Part shown: positions 55,312 to 63,482 of the stretch, in pieces
Position numbering within the stretch: position 1 is the stretch's first letter
Layout of the letters: each line of letters opens with the position of its first letter
Source: Flexivirga alba
GTDB taxonomy: Bacteria > Actinomycetota > Actinomycetes > Actinomycetales > Dermatophilaceae
Reading direction: 5' to 3'
DNA length: 64,000 nucleotides
Assembly: GCF_042661025.1 (NCBI RefSeq)
Contig: NZ_JBHSWH010000001.1
Span: 1,426,001 to 1,490,000 of the forward strand
Translations under genes and position numbers: made by a program
The notes under the pieces: generated by a model
What the model saw: only the letters and a program-made list of their open reading frames with translations
Told to the model about the DNA's origin: nothing
The model's database searches: none

Positions 55312-56244
55312 ATGAAGCGCACACTTTCAGCGACCGCCCTGGGCATCGCCGCGACGCTGGCGCTCGCCGCATGCGGCGGAGGCAGCAGCAACCCGCTCAG
55401 CTCCGGCTCTGGCTCGGCCAGCAGCGTGCCGAGCGGCACCGCCAAAGCCGGCACCATCCACGTAGGGGCCGCGAACTTCCCCGAGTCGGAACTCATCGCG
55501 CAGATCTATGCCGCCGCCCTCAACGCCAAGGGCCTCAAGGCCACCACCGGTGACCCGATCGGCGCTCGCGAGGTCTATCTCAAGGCGCTTCAACAGGGTT
55601 CGATCGACCTCGTCCCCGAATACGCCTACTCGCTGCTCACCTTCTACAACACCTCGGCGACCCAGACCGCGACCTCCGAGGTCCTCGCCGCGCTGAAGAT
55701 GAAGCTGCCCAGCGGTGAGATCGTTCTGAACCCCGCGGCAGCAGAAGACTCCAACTCGGTCACGGTCACCAAGGAGACCGCCGACAAGTGGGGCCTGAAG
55801 ACGATCGCCGATCTGGCCAAGCATTCCAGCGAAGTGACGTTCGCCGCGCCACCGGAGTTCCAGAAGCGCGAACAGGGCCTGATCGGCCTGAAGAAGAAAT
55901 ACAACCTGGTGCCCAAGAGCTTCCGAGGTCTGCAGGGCACCGCGATCGCGCAGGCGCTGAAGAACGGCCAAGCGCAGGCCGCGAACATCTTCACGACCGA
56001 CCCGTCGATCAAGGCCGATGGATTCGTCACGTTGCAGGACCCGAAGCACGTCTTCGGCAGCGACAACGTCGTGCCGTTGATCAGTAAGTCGAAGGCGTCC
56101 GCGCAGGTGCAGTCGGTGATCAACGCCGTGCAGGCCAAGCTCACCACCGCAAACCTCGCGGCCATGGACAAGGAGGTGCAGGTCGACCACAAGGACGCAT
56201 CGACCGTCGCCAAGCAGTTCGTGTCGGACAACGGCCTCGGCTGA
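55312..56244 (+). CDS. Betaine/choline-type ABC importer substrate-binding lipoprotein (OpuCC/OsmF-like)
   Basis: 310 residues. The signal peptide ends in the lipobox LALAAC (Cys21), so it should be tethered to the outer face of the membrane. The mature domain has NFPESELIAQIYAAALNAKG, YLKALQQGSIDLVPEYAYSL and RGLQGTAIAQALKNGQAQAA, typical of quaternary-ammonium-compound binding proteins. It ends 21 bp before a strong hairpin, closing the operon. The exact ligand (betaine, choline or carnitine) cannot be fixed. Confidence 0.9.
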   Translation: MKRTLSATALGIAATLALAACGGGSSNPLSSGSGSASSVPSGTAKAGTIHVGAANFPESELIAQIYAAALNAKGLKATTGDPIGAREVYLKALQQGSIDLVPEYAYSLLTFYNTSATQTATSEVLAALKMKLPSGEIVLNPAAAEDSNSVTVTKETADKWGLKTIADLAKHSSEVTFAAPPEFQKREQGLIGLKKKYNLVPKSFRGLQGTAIAQALKNGQAQAANIFTTDPSIKADGFVTLQDPKHVFGSDNVVPLISKSKASAQVQSVINAVQAKLTTANLAAMDKEVQVDHKDASTVAKQFVSDNGLG

Positions 56245-56265
56245 CCGACACCCGATCCGTTTGCT

Positions 56266-56297
56266 GTCGGCCGTTCCTCGCAAGGGGAGCGGCCGAC
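56266..56297 (+). terminator. Hairpin terminator after the OpuC-type operon
   Basis: GTCGGCCG and CGGCCGAC form a perfect 8-bp stem, extended by TTCC/GGGGA with a mismatch, around a short loop. It starts 22 bp after the binding-protein stop and is followed by CTTCTTCGG rather than a run of T. Confidence 0.7.
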
Positions 56298-56320
56298 GCT
56301 TCTTCGGCTGGTTGAAAATG

Positions 56321-56342
56321 ACTGAGTGAGCACTCACTCAGT
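56321..56342. promoter_or_regulatory. Operator candidate for the TetR regulator at 56361
   Basis: A 22-bp palindrome with 10-bp perfect arms (ACTGAGTGAG and CTCACTCAGT) and a CA centre. It ends 19 bp before the tetR start, with TGTTAT between them as a -10 candidate, so the regulator probably represses its own operon, including the two exporter genes. Confidence 0.7.
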
Positions 56343-56360
56343 TGTGTTATCGTGCCAGTC

Positions 56361-56996
56361 ATGACTGCTTCGAAGACGACGCGGGGGAGCGTGCGTGCTG
56401 CGCCGCTGCCCCCACAGGAGCGCCGAGAAGCGTTGATCCAAGCGGCAATCGGCGTCATTCGGGAGCGCCATACACTGCCGACGACGCGGCAGATCGCCGA
56501 GGCGGCAGGGGTCGCAGAGGGCACCATCTTCCGGGTCTTCGCCAACAAGGACGCGTTCTTCGACGCAGTCATCGACCGGACGTTCGACTCGCGCTCCTTG
56601 CACGACGGCCTGGAGAAAATCGATGGCGGCACCGGCTTGGAGAGCGTGATGATCGAGGTCGTGGGTCTGCTGCAGACGAGGTTCCAAGAGATCTTCGACA
56701 TCATGGGGGCCTTCAGCATGCTCGGACCGCCCGAGCGCTTCCGCGACGCACAACGGCAGAAGCGCCAAGAAGATGAGATCGGGTCCTGCGTGCGGCGGCT
56801 GATCGATCCGTATGCCGACCAGTTGCGCCTACCCGTCCCGGAAGTTACCCGGCTGCTGCGGTTGCTCACCTTCAGTGGAAGCCACAGGCACATCAACGAC
56901 GGTCATGTCCTGTCGCCTCCGGAGATCGTCCACGCCGTTCTCTACGGCGTCATCAAGCGAGAAGACTTAAAAACACAGCAGATTCGGGGAAAGTAG
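56361..56996 (+). CDS. TetR family regulator of the adjacent ABC exporter
   Basis: 211 residues from ATG 56361. The helix-turn-helix is HTLPTTRQIAEAAGVAEGTI followed by FRVFANKDAFFDAVIDRTF. The C-terminal domain has no motif I can assign. The stop codon lies immediately before the exporter ATG (TAG then ATG 56997), and a 22-bp palindrome lies just upstream of the gene, so autoregulated control of drug or lipid export is the natural reading. Confidence 0.9.
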   Translation: MTASKTTRGSVRAAPLPPQERREALIQAAIGVIRERHTLPTTRQIAEAAGVAEGTIFRVFANKDAFFDAVIDRTFDSRSLHDGLEKIDGGTGLESVMIEVVGLLQTRFQEIFDIMGAFSMLGPPERFRDAQRQKRQEDEIGSCVRRLIDPYADQLRLPVPEVTRLLRLLTFSGSHRHINDGHVLSPPEIVHAVLYGVIKREDLKTQQIRGK

Positions 56997-58733
56997 ATGC
57001 TCTTCAAGCTGATCCGGGACCGGCTCGCGCCATACAGCGGGCTGCTTCTCGGGCTGGTGCTGTTGCAACTCATCAATGTCGGAGCGAATCTCTACCTGCC
57101 GACACTGAACGCCGACATCATCGACAAAGGTGTGACCAAGGGCAACACCGGCATCATCTGGAGCACCGGTGGCTTGATGCTCATCGTCTCGCTGGTGCAG
57201 GTCGTGGGGTCGATCGGCGCGGCCTACTTCGGCGCACGGATCGCGATGTTCTTCGGTCGCGACACCCGCGCCGCGATCTTCCGCTCGGTCGGCCGCTTCT
57301 CCGCTCGGGAGATGAACCAGTTCGGTGCTCCGTCGCTGATCACTCGCAGCACCAACGACGTCCAGCAGGTGCAGACGCTGGTGCTGATGAGCTGCACCCT
57401 GATGGTCGGTGCGCCGATCATGATGGTCGGCGGCGTGATCATGGCGCTGCGTCAGGACGCCGGTCTTTCCTGGCTGGTGCTCATCGCGGTGATCGTGCTC
57501 GGTGTGGCAGTCGGATCGGTTGTCCGCAGGATGGTCCCCGGCTTCCGGCTGGTCCAGAAGCGCATCGACGTCGTCAATCGGGTGATGCGCGAGCACCTTT
57601 CGGGTGTGCGAGTGATCCGGGCGTTCACCCGCGAGCCCTACGAGGAGCGACGCTTCGACGCCGCGACTGACAGCTTGACGGAGATCTCCACCAGGGTCGG
57701 CAGCTTGATGATGATCATGTTCCCGATGGTCATCACGGTCATGAACCTGTCGACCATCGGCGTCTGGTGGTTCGGTGGCCATCAGGTCGCGCGCGGCGAC
57801 GTGCAGATCGGGTCCTTGTCGGCGTACATGACCTACCTGATCCAGATCCTGATGTCGGTGATGATGGCGACCTTCATGTTCATGATGATCCCGCGTGCCT
57901 CCGTCGCGGCGGAGCGGATCACCGAAGTGGTCGGCACTGAGCCGTCCGTGCGACCACCCGCGGAGCCGGTGACTCCTGCGCGGGTGCGCGGCATCGTCGA
58001 GCTGGACCGCGCGACCATGCAGTATCCCGGCGCCGACACTCCCGTGCTGCGGGACGTCGACCTGCGCGCCGAGCCCGGCCAGACCGTGGCGATCATCGGC
58101 TCGACGGGTTCCGGAAAATCCACCCTGCTGTCGCTCATCGCGCGACTTTTCGACACAACATCCGGCACGGTCCGGGTCGACGGTGTCGACGTGCGCGACC
58201 TCGATCCGCAACTGCTGTGGGGGCACGTCGGGATCGTGCCGCAGAAGGCATACCTCTTCTCGGGCACCGTGGCGAGCAACCTGCGCTACGGCAACCCCGA
58301 TGCCACCGACGAGCAACTCTGGCAGGCGCTCGAGGTCGCGCAGGCTCGCGACTTCGTCGAGCGGATGGACGGCGGTCTCGAGGCAGCGGTGACGCAGGGC
58401 GGAACCAACGTGTCCGGCGGTCAGCGGCAACGACTGTGCATCGCTCGTGCGCTGGTGGCGCAACCCCGCATCTACCTCTTCGACGACTCGTTCTCGGCGC
58501 TCGACCTCGCCACCGACCGACGCCTGCGCGAAGCCCTCGCCCCGCACGTGCGCGAGGCGACGGTTTTCATTGTCGCCCAACGGGTTTCGACGATCCGCAA
58601 CGCCGACAAGATCCTGGTGCTCGACGACGGGCACGTGGTCGGCGCCGGCCCACATGACGAGTTGTTGATGTCCTGCGAGGAATACCGCGAGATCGTTGCG
58701 TCCCAAGGCGGCACCGGAGAGGAGGCCGCGTGA
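56997..58733 (+). CDS. ABC exporter half-transporter 1 (degenerate Walker B)
   Basis: 578 residues: six membrane helices, then an ATPase domain with Walker A STGSGKSTLL and signature NVSGGQRQRLCIARAL. The Walker B segment is IYLFDDSFSALD, so the residue after the conserved Asp is Asp instead of the catalytic Glu. That is the hallmark of the impaired site in heterodimeric exporters such as TM287/288 and LmrCD. It overlaps the partner gene by TGATG. The substrate is unknown; drugs and lipids are usual. Confidence 0.92.
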   Translation: MLFKLIRDRLAPYSGLLLGLVLLQLINVGANLYLPTLNADIIDKGVTKGNTGIIWSTGGLMLIVSLVQVVGSIGAAYFGARIAMFFGRDTRAAIFRSVGRFSAREMNQFGAPSLITRSTNDVQQVQTLVLMSCTLMVGAPIMMVGGVIMALRQDAGLSWLVLIAVIVLGVAVGSVVRRMVPGFRLVQKRIDVVNRVMREHLSGVRVIRAFTREPYEERRFDAATDSLTEISTRVGSLMMIMFPMVITVMNLSTIGVWWFGGHQVARGDVQIGSLSAYMTYLIQILMSVMMATFMFMMIPRASVAAERITEVVGTEPSVRPPAEPVTPARVRGIVELDRATMQYPGADTPVLRDVDLRAEPGQTVAIIGSTGSGKSTLLSLIARLFDTTSGTVRVDGVDVRDLDPQLLWGHVGIVPQKAYLFSGTVASNLRYGNPDATDEQLWQALEVAQARDFVERMDGGLEAAVTQGGTNVSGGQRQRLCIARALVAQPRIYLFDDSFSALDLATDRRLREALAPHVREATVFIVAQRVSTIRNADKILVLDDGHVVGAGPHDELLMSCEEYREIVASQGGTGEEAA

Positions 58734-60744
58734 TGGCGAAGAAATCAGCTGCGGCGCCGGCACCGGCAGCACCCGCGGCGCCGCCCGCGAACCAAGCCGC
58801 CAAGCCCATCCGCCGGGGAGGCGGCCCGCACATGGGCGTGGGTATGGCGGAGAAGTCCAAGGACTTCAGCGGCTCCGCGAAGCGCCTGCTGGGGCGGCTG
58901 ACACCGCACCGGCCGACGCTGATCCTGATCATCGTGCTGACCCTTGCCGCCGTCGCGCTGAACGTCGTCGGCCCGAAGGTCCTCGGCAAGGCGGTCGACA
59001 AGATCTACTCGGGTGCGGTCGGCTCGCAGTTGCCGCACGGGCAGAGCAAACAGCAGGTCGTGCAGATGTTGCGCGACCACGGGCAGGGCACGTTCGCGGA
59101 CATGGTGTCCGGGATGGACGTGGTGCCCGGCGTCGGCATCGACTTCGGGGGCTCGGTCGCATCCTGGTGGTGGTGCTGTGCCTCTACCTGTTTGCCGGGG
59201 CGTTCCAGTTCGTCCAGGCGCGCCTGCTCAACCGCGTCGTCCAGGACACCATGAACACTCTGCGCAAGGACGTCGAGGCCAAGATCAACAAGGTGCCGTT
59301 GAGCTATCTGGACGGTCAGCCGCGCGGGGAGCTGCTGTCGCGCCTCACCAACGACATCGACAACATCGGTCAGTCGATGCAGCAGACGATCAGCCAGTTG
59401 CTGGTCAACGGCCTCACGGTGATCGGTGTCATCGTGATGATGCTCACCATCTCCTGGTGGCTGACGCTTGTCGCGATGTTCGCCATACCGGTCGTGTTGC
59501 TGGTGACTCGTCAGGTGATGAAGCGCTCGCAGAAGCTCTTCATCGCTCAGTGGGGCCACACCGGCGCACTCAACGCGCAGATCGAAGAGACCTTCTCCGG
59601 CCACGAACTGGTCAAGGTGTTCGGGCGGCAGCGCGAGGTCGACGCGAAGTTCGACCACACCAATGACGAGCTCACCACCGTCAGCTGGCGAGCGCAGTTC
59701 GTCAGTGGCTTGGTGATGCCGATCATGATGTTCGTCGGCAACCTGCAGTACGTCGTGGTGTGTGTGCTCGGTGGCCTGCAGGTCGCGAACGGCTCGATGA
59801 CACTCGGTAACGTGACGGCGTTCGTGCAGTATTCGCGGCAGTTCACCCAGCCGCTCACCCAGATGGCATCGATGGTCAATCTCATGCAGTCCGGGGTCGC
59901 GAGCGCCGAACGCGTCTTCGAGGTGCTCGACGCCCCGGAGCAGCGTCCGGAGGAGAACGCGCCGATGGCGCCGACCCGCGGAGCCGTGGAGTTCGAGCAC
60001 GTCGACTTCGGCTACTCGCCGGAGCAGCCGCTGATCGAGGACCTCTCGCTCGCTGTCGATCCCGGCCAGACCGTCGCGATCGTCGGCCCGACCGGTGCAG
60101 GCAAGACGACGTTGGTCAACCTCGTCATGCGCTTCTACGAGATCGACTCCGGGCGCATCCTGATCGACGGGCAGGACATCACGACGATCAGCAGGCAGGA
60201 CCTGCGCTCCCGGATCGGCATGGTGTTGCAGGACGCCTGGCTCTTCCACGGCACCATCCGGGAGAACATCGCCTACGGCCGGATGGACGCCACCGAGGCA
60301 GAGATCCACGCCGCGGCGGAGGCGACGTTCGTCGACCGGTTCGTGAAGTCACTGCCGGACGGTTACGACACGGTCATCGACGAGGAGGGCTCGGGTGTCT
60401 CGGTCGGCGAGCGTCAGCTGATCACGATCGCGCGGGCGTTCCTGGCCGACCCGGCCATGCTGATCCTCGACGAGGCGACCTCGTCAGTGGACACCCGCAC
60501 CGAGGTGTTGTTGCAGGAAGCCATGTCGGCGCTCCGGTCCGACCGCACGAGTTTCGTGATCGCACACCGGCTTTCGACGATCCGCGACGCCGACACGATC
60601 CTGGTCATGGAAGACGGCCACATCGTCGAACAAGGCGACCACGAGGGCTTGCTCGCGGCGGAGGGCGCCTATCACCGGCTCTACATGTCGCAGTTCGAAG
60701 GAGCCATGACCGAGTCGGATCCCAACGCGCTCGACCCGGCATGA
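58733..60744 (+). CDS. ABC exporter half-transporter 2 (one apparent -1 frameshift)
   Basis: Restoring one G in the run 59147-59151 gives about 670 residues. A Pro/Ala-rich N-terminal extension (about 45 residues) precedes six membrane helices. The ATPase domain has Walker A GPTGAGKTTLVN, Walker B MLILDEATSSVD with the catalytic Glu, and the unusual signature VSVGERQLITIARAF. In a heterodimer this weak signature would face the degenerate Walker B of the partner, leaving one good ATP site. Before the break the protein reads VVPGVGIDFGG and after it LGRILVVVLCLYLFAGAFQF. Confidence 0.88.
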
Positions 60745-60747
60745 GCT

Positions 60748-60763
60748 CACCCCACGAAGCTCC
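60748..60763. repeat. Partial copy of the CACCCCAC inverted-repeat element
   Basis: CACCCCACGAAGCTCC, 3 bp after the exporter stop, matches the left end of the elements at 3188 and 7007. The right arm is not recognisable; the sequence continues as CT-rich DNA between two convergent genes. Confidence 0.4.
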
Positions 60764-60787
60764 CTCCTGCTCCTCTCCTGGTCCGGT

Positions 60788-62236
60788 TCAGTTCCGTCGC
60801 AGCTGGAAGGTGAAGTCGGTGTCCTTGCCGTCGAGGAACCTGTGGTTGCGGGTGTACCAGTCCGAGAGTTGCCCCTCGCTCCGCTCCGGCGTGAGCTCGC
60901 CCGCGGATCGGGTGTAGCGGGACGCGTCGTGTGCATCGACCAGGCCATTCAGTTTCTCGCCCTTGGGCGTCTCGCAGACGATGTTGGTCCGGTTGGTGGT
61001 GTCCGGGTTGGGCATGCCGTCCGCTCGCGGCACCGGATCGTGGATGTTCTCCACTGACAGCACGTTGACGCTCTTCGGTATCGCGATCCGGGCGATCGGC
61101 GAGCCCGCGGTGACAACCTCCGTGACGTCGAACTTGTCGCGGAAGTGGTGGTCGGCGGCGAGCCGGGCGGCGACGATGCCGCCCTGGCTGTGTCCGGTCA
61201 GCATCACCGGCTCGCTGCCTGGCGCCACGCCGGCCTCCTTCATCGCCGCACCGACGGCCTTGCCGATCGCCGGGTAGAGCGAGGAGCCCGTGCCGGCCAT
61301 GCTGGCCAGATTGGCGGCAGTGGCGGAAGGGCCGTGGTCACTGTGCATGTTCCAGTGGGACGTTCCGGGAATCGCCACGACCCAGGCGCCCTTACCATCG
61401 GCCCCGACTACCCGTCGCACGTGCACCACGGAGTGATCAGAGTTGGACTGGTGCTCGGTGTCCGCCGCTTCGCCGACGATGTCGCCGAGTTCTCGGCGTT
61501 TGGCGGGTCGCTTCGACTTCCCGGTTTCCTTGACACTCAACGGTTTCGAGTCCATCACGTATCCCTTTCGCCTGCCGTTGGCGAGAATCCACGCGATCTG
61601 GCCCTCGAAATCCGAGGGGGCCGTACCCAGTCCCAATTGCCGAGTGACACCGGACCTGCCCGCCGCGGCCACGAAGAAGCTCGTCCACGCGACCGTTCCG
61701 TCGACCAGTGCGGGGTCGTCCTCGACATCCTCCCCAAATTCCTTGGCGAAATTGCCGCCGAAGGCGGCGCCATAGCCCTTCAGATCGTCCAGAACGGTTG
61801 GCCCCTTCTGTGGTGGCCGGGTCTCCAGCAGCGACTTGCCCGCGGATGTCACCGCATCGACATACAGCCGCTCCGGGGTCGTAGCGATATTGATGGCAGC
61901 GAAGGCCGCACGTTGTGTTGCGTCGGCCAGCTCGTATGCCGCTGCGCTCCACCGCAGCGTGCGCGCGACGAACTCCATCCGCAGCGCCAGCGCACCGAGG
62001 TGCAGCGTCAACGACGCGATCTGGGTGGTGATCGCGATTGCCGACCCCGGCGACAGGATCGCGCTCTTGCGGGGCAGCGCCAAGCCGATCGTCACCACTG
62101 CGCCGCACAGGTGCGTCGCGTCGTCGCCGCAGCCGTCCAGTCGGGTCGCGGTTAGGCGCATGCCGAGGAAGTGGGCCTCGGTCGAGCCGGACCCGCCGGA
62201 GACCTTGCACTGTGGGGCTGGGGCAGTCGTCACCAT
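60788..62236 (-). CDS. Lipase/esterase-like alpha/beta hydrolase with long N-terminal region
   Basis: 482 residues from ATG 62236. The C-terminal half is a lipase-like fold with the nucleophile elbow VMLTGHSQGGIVAARLA, preceded by WVVAIPGTSHWNMHSDHGPS, and ENIHDPVPRADG as a likely acid region. The N-terminal 200 residues are helical and Ala-rich (ITTQIASLTLHLGALALRME) with no signal peptide. It overlaps the upstream gene by ATGGTGA and is the third gene of a coupled cassette led by a WXG100-like protein, which suggests export or partnership with a type VII system; that is inference. Confidence 0.75.
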   Translation of the reverse strand: MVTTAPAPQCKVSGGSGSTEAHFLGMRLTATRLDGCGDDATHLCGAVVTIGLALPRKSAILSPGSAIAITTQIASLTLHLGALALRMEFVARTLRWSAAAYELADATQRAAFAAINIATTPERLYVDAVTSAGKSLLETRPPQKGPTVLDDLKGYGAAFGGNFAKEFGEDVEDDPALVDGTVAWTSFFVAAAGRSGVTRQLGLGTAPSDFEGQIAWILANGRRKGYVMDSKPLSVKETGKSKRPAKRRELGDIVGEAADTEHQSNSDHSVVHVRRVVGADGKGAWVVAIPGTSHWNMHSDHGPSATAANLASMAGTGSSLYPAIGKAVGAAMKEAGVAPGSEPVMLTGHSQGGIVAARLAADHHFRDKFDVTEVVTAGSPIARIAIPKSVNVLSVENIHDPVPRADGMPNPDTTNRTNIVCETPKGEKLNGLVDAHDASRYTRSAGELTPERSEGQLSDWYTRNHRFLDGKDTDFTFQLRRN

Positions 62237-62868
62237 GAGCACTCCTGAAGTAGGTCCGCGAAGGCACTGACTCGCGCCTGCACCTCGATCGTCGTCATCG
62301 GGTGGAACGTCAGGTCGTCCTCGGGATCGGCCTGCAGGCAGCCCCACCCGCCGGGCATCAGGTGCAGCATCGTCGCGAATCCGGCGATGCCCTCGCCGGT
62401 CAGCCGCAACGTCAGGACCGCTTCGGCTCCCCAAGCGAATTGCGTGACCCACCAAGGCATCCCGGCCAGCTCGAGCTCGTCGAGCGCGGCCTCGAGGCGC
62501 TCGCCGTCGCCCTGGCGGATGACCTCGGCGAGGGCCAGCAACTCCCCGGGTGCGAGCGGTGGAATGTCCACTGCGGGAGGTGGCGCTGTCGTGAGTGCTG
62601 TGCCGGTGAGCCGTTCGAGCGTGGTGACCAGGCCGACCAACTCTCCGCCGAGCCGGTCGGCCGGACCGCTGATCATCCGCCACCGGCCGTCCGAGGGCAG
62701 CAACAACTTGAACCCCTCGCGGGTCACCCCGGCGAGGGCCGTCAGCTGCCGGCTCCGCGTGTTGGCACCGATTGTCGCGTGCGCCCCTTCGCCGATCCGG
62801 CGAACGATTTCCCGCGACTCGGTGATCCCGAGGGTGCGTTGAGCAAGATCGGCGGTGGTCGCAGTCAT
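62230..62868 (-). CDS. Unknown protein in a WXG100-lipase cassette (possible EspG-like chaperone)
   Basis: 212 residues; I do not recognise the family. It has no signal peptide or membrane segment. The C-terminal half (MPWWVTQFAWGAEAVLTLRL, GGWGCLQADPEDDLTF, then TTIEVQARVSAFADLL) recalls the general layout of EspG-type chaperones of actinobacterial type VII secretion, but the match is only by eye and the protein is shorter than usual. It is coupled at both ends: ATGA with the WXG100-like gene upstream and ATGGTGA with the lipase gene downstream. Confidence 0.55.
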   Translation of the reverse strand: MTATTADLAQRTLGITESREIVRRIGEGAHATIGANTRSRQLTALAGVTREGFKLLLPSDGRWRMISGPADRLGGELVGLVTTLERLTGTALTTAPPPAVDIPPLAPGELLALAEVIRQGDGERLEAALDELELAGMPWWVTQFAWGAEAVLTLRLTGEGIAGFATMLHLMPGGWGCLQADPEDDLTFHPMTTIEVQARVSAFADLLQECSW

Positions 62869-63173
62869 GGGATGAACCTCGACAGCGGTGCGACGGTGTG
62901 CACGATGCCTTCGACCACCTTGATCGGCTTCTCGTGGTCCTCGACATGGCGGGCGTGGCTGTAGAGCAGCCGGCTCAGGTGGTCCAGGTCGTCCGCGCGG
63001 TCGCGGAACTCGGTGGCCCGATCGGACAGCTTCTTGCGGTAACGCTCAGCGCCCTGGCCGCGCCACTTCACCGAGCTGTTGCTGCTCACAGCGGTCGCTG
63101 CGCTGCGTGCCTCGGTCGCCAGGCGCGCGGCGCGGCGAGCTTGGCTACGGATTACGTCTGGGTCGTCGGACAT
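62865..63173 (-). CDS. Small WXG100-like protein
   Basis: 102 residues from ATG 63173. It is predicted to be two helices joined near SSVKWRGQGAERYRKKL, which contains W-R-G in the position of the WXG motif. The flanking helices (ARRAARLATEARSAATAVSS and TEFRDRADDLDHLSRLLYSH) are charged and Ala/Leu-rich as in ESAT-6/WXG100 proteins. It heads a three-gene coupled cassette with an unknown protein and a lipase-like protein. No ESX ATPase or membrane gene is present in the window. Confidence 0.65.
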   Translation of the reverse strand: MSDDPDVIRSQARRAARLATEARSAATAVSSNSSVKWRGQGAERYRKKLSDRATEFRDRADDLDHLSRLLYSHARHVEDHEKPIKVVEGIVHTVAPLSRFIP

Positions 63174-63482
63174 GCCGATGACAGTAGGCATTTCGGCACT
63201 CGAGCCGCTCCCGAAAGAGGCCGCCCTGTGGACAACCGTGCGCGGCCCGGGGGATGTGCACAAGTGAGGGTGCCGACATGGCTCACCCGTTCGCCAGACG
63301 CTACGACCTGCACGAGCAGACCGGCCCGCCGAGCAGGCGGAGACCGTGCTGCCGCAGATCGCGGCGCGCAACGACAGTTGGACGACTGGCACCGAGTTCT
63401 CGGCGCCTGAGCCGGCGGCTGACTTCGGCGAGCCACCGCCGTACCACGCCCGAACCCGGCCCGACGGCGGTAGCGTCGGGCC
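63174..63482. other. Intergenic region between the WXG100-like gene and the TDT transporter gene
   Basis: 309 bp between divergent genes. No RNA gene or clear promoter stands out. A short frame starts at ATG 63278 (AHPFARRYDLHEQTG) and could continue in another frame as AETVLPQIAARNDSWTTG if one base were missing near 63330, but it would run into the transporter start, so I do not call it a gene. Confidence 0.5.

Noticed and set aside
63278..63480. Short frame beginning AHPFARRYDLHEQTG, possibly continuing after a one-base loss
   Set aside because: It would overlap the start of the TDT transporter, and neither half has a recognisable family.
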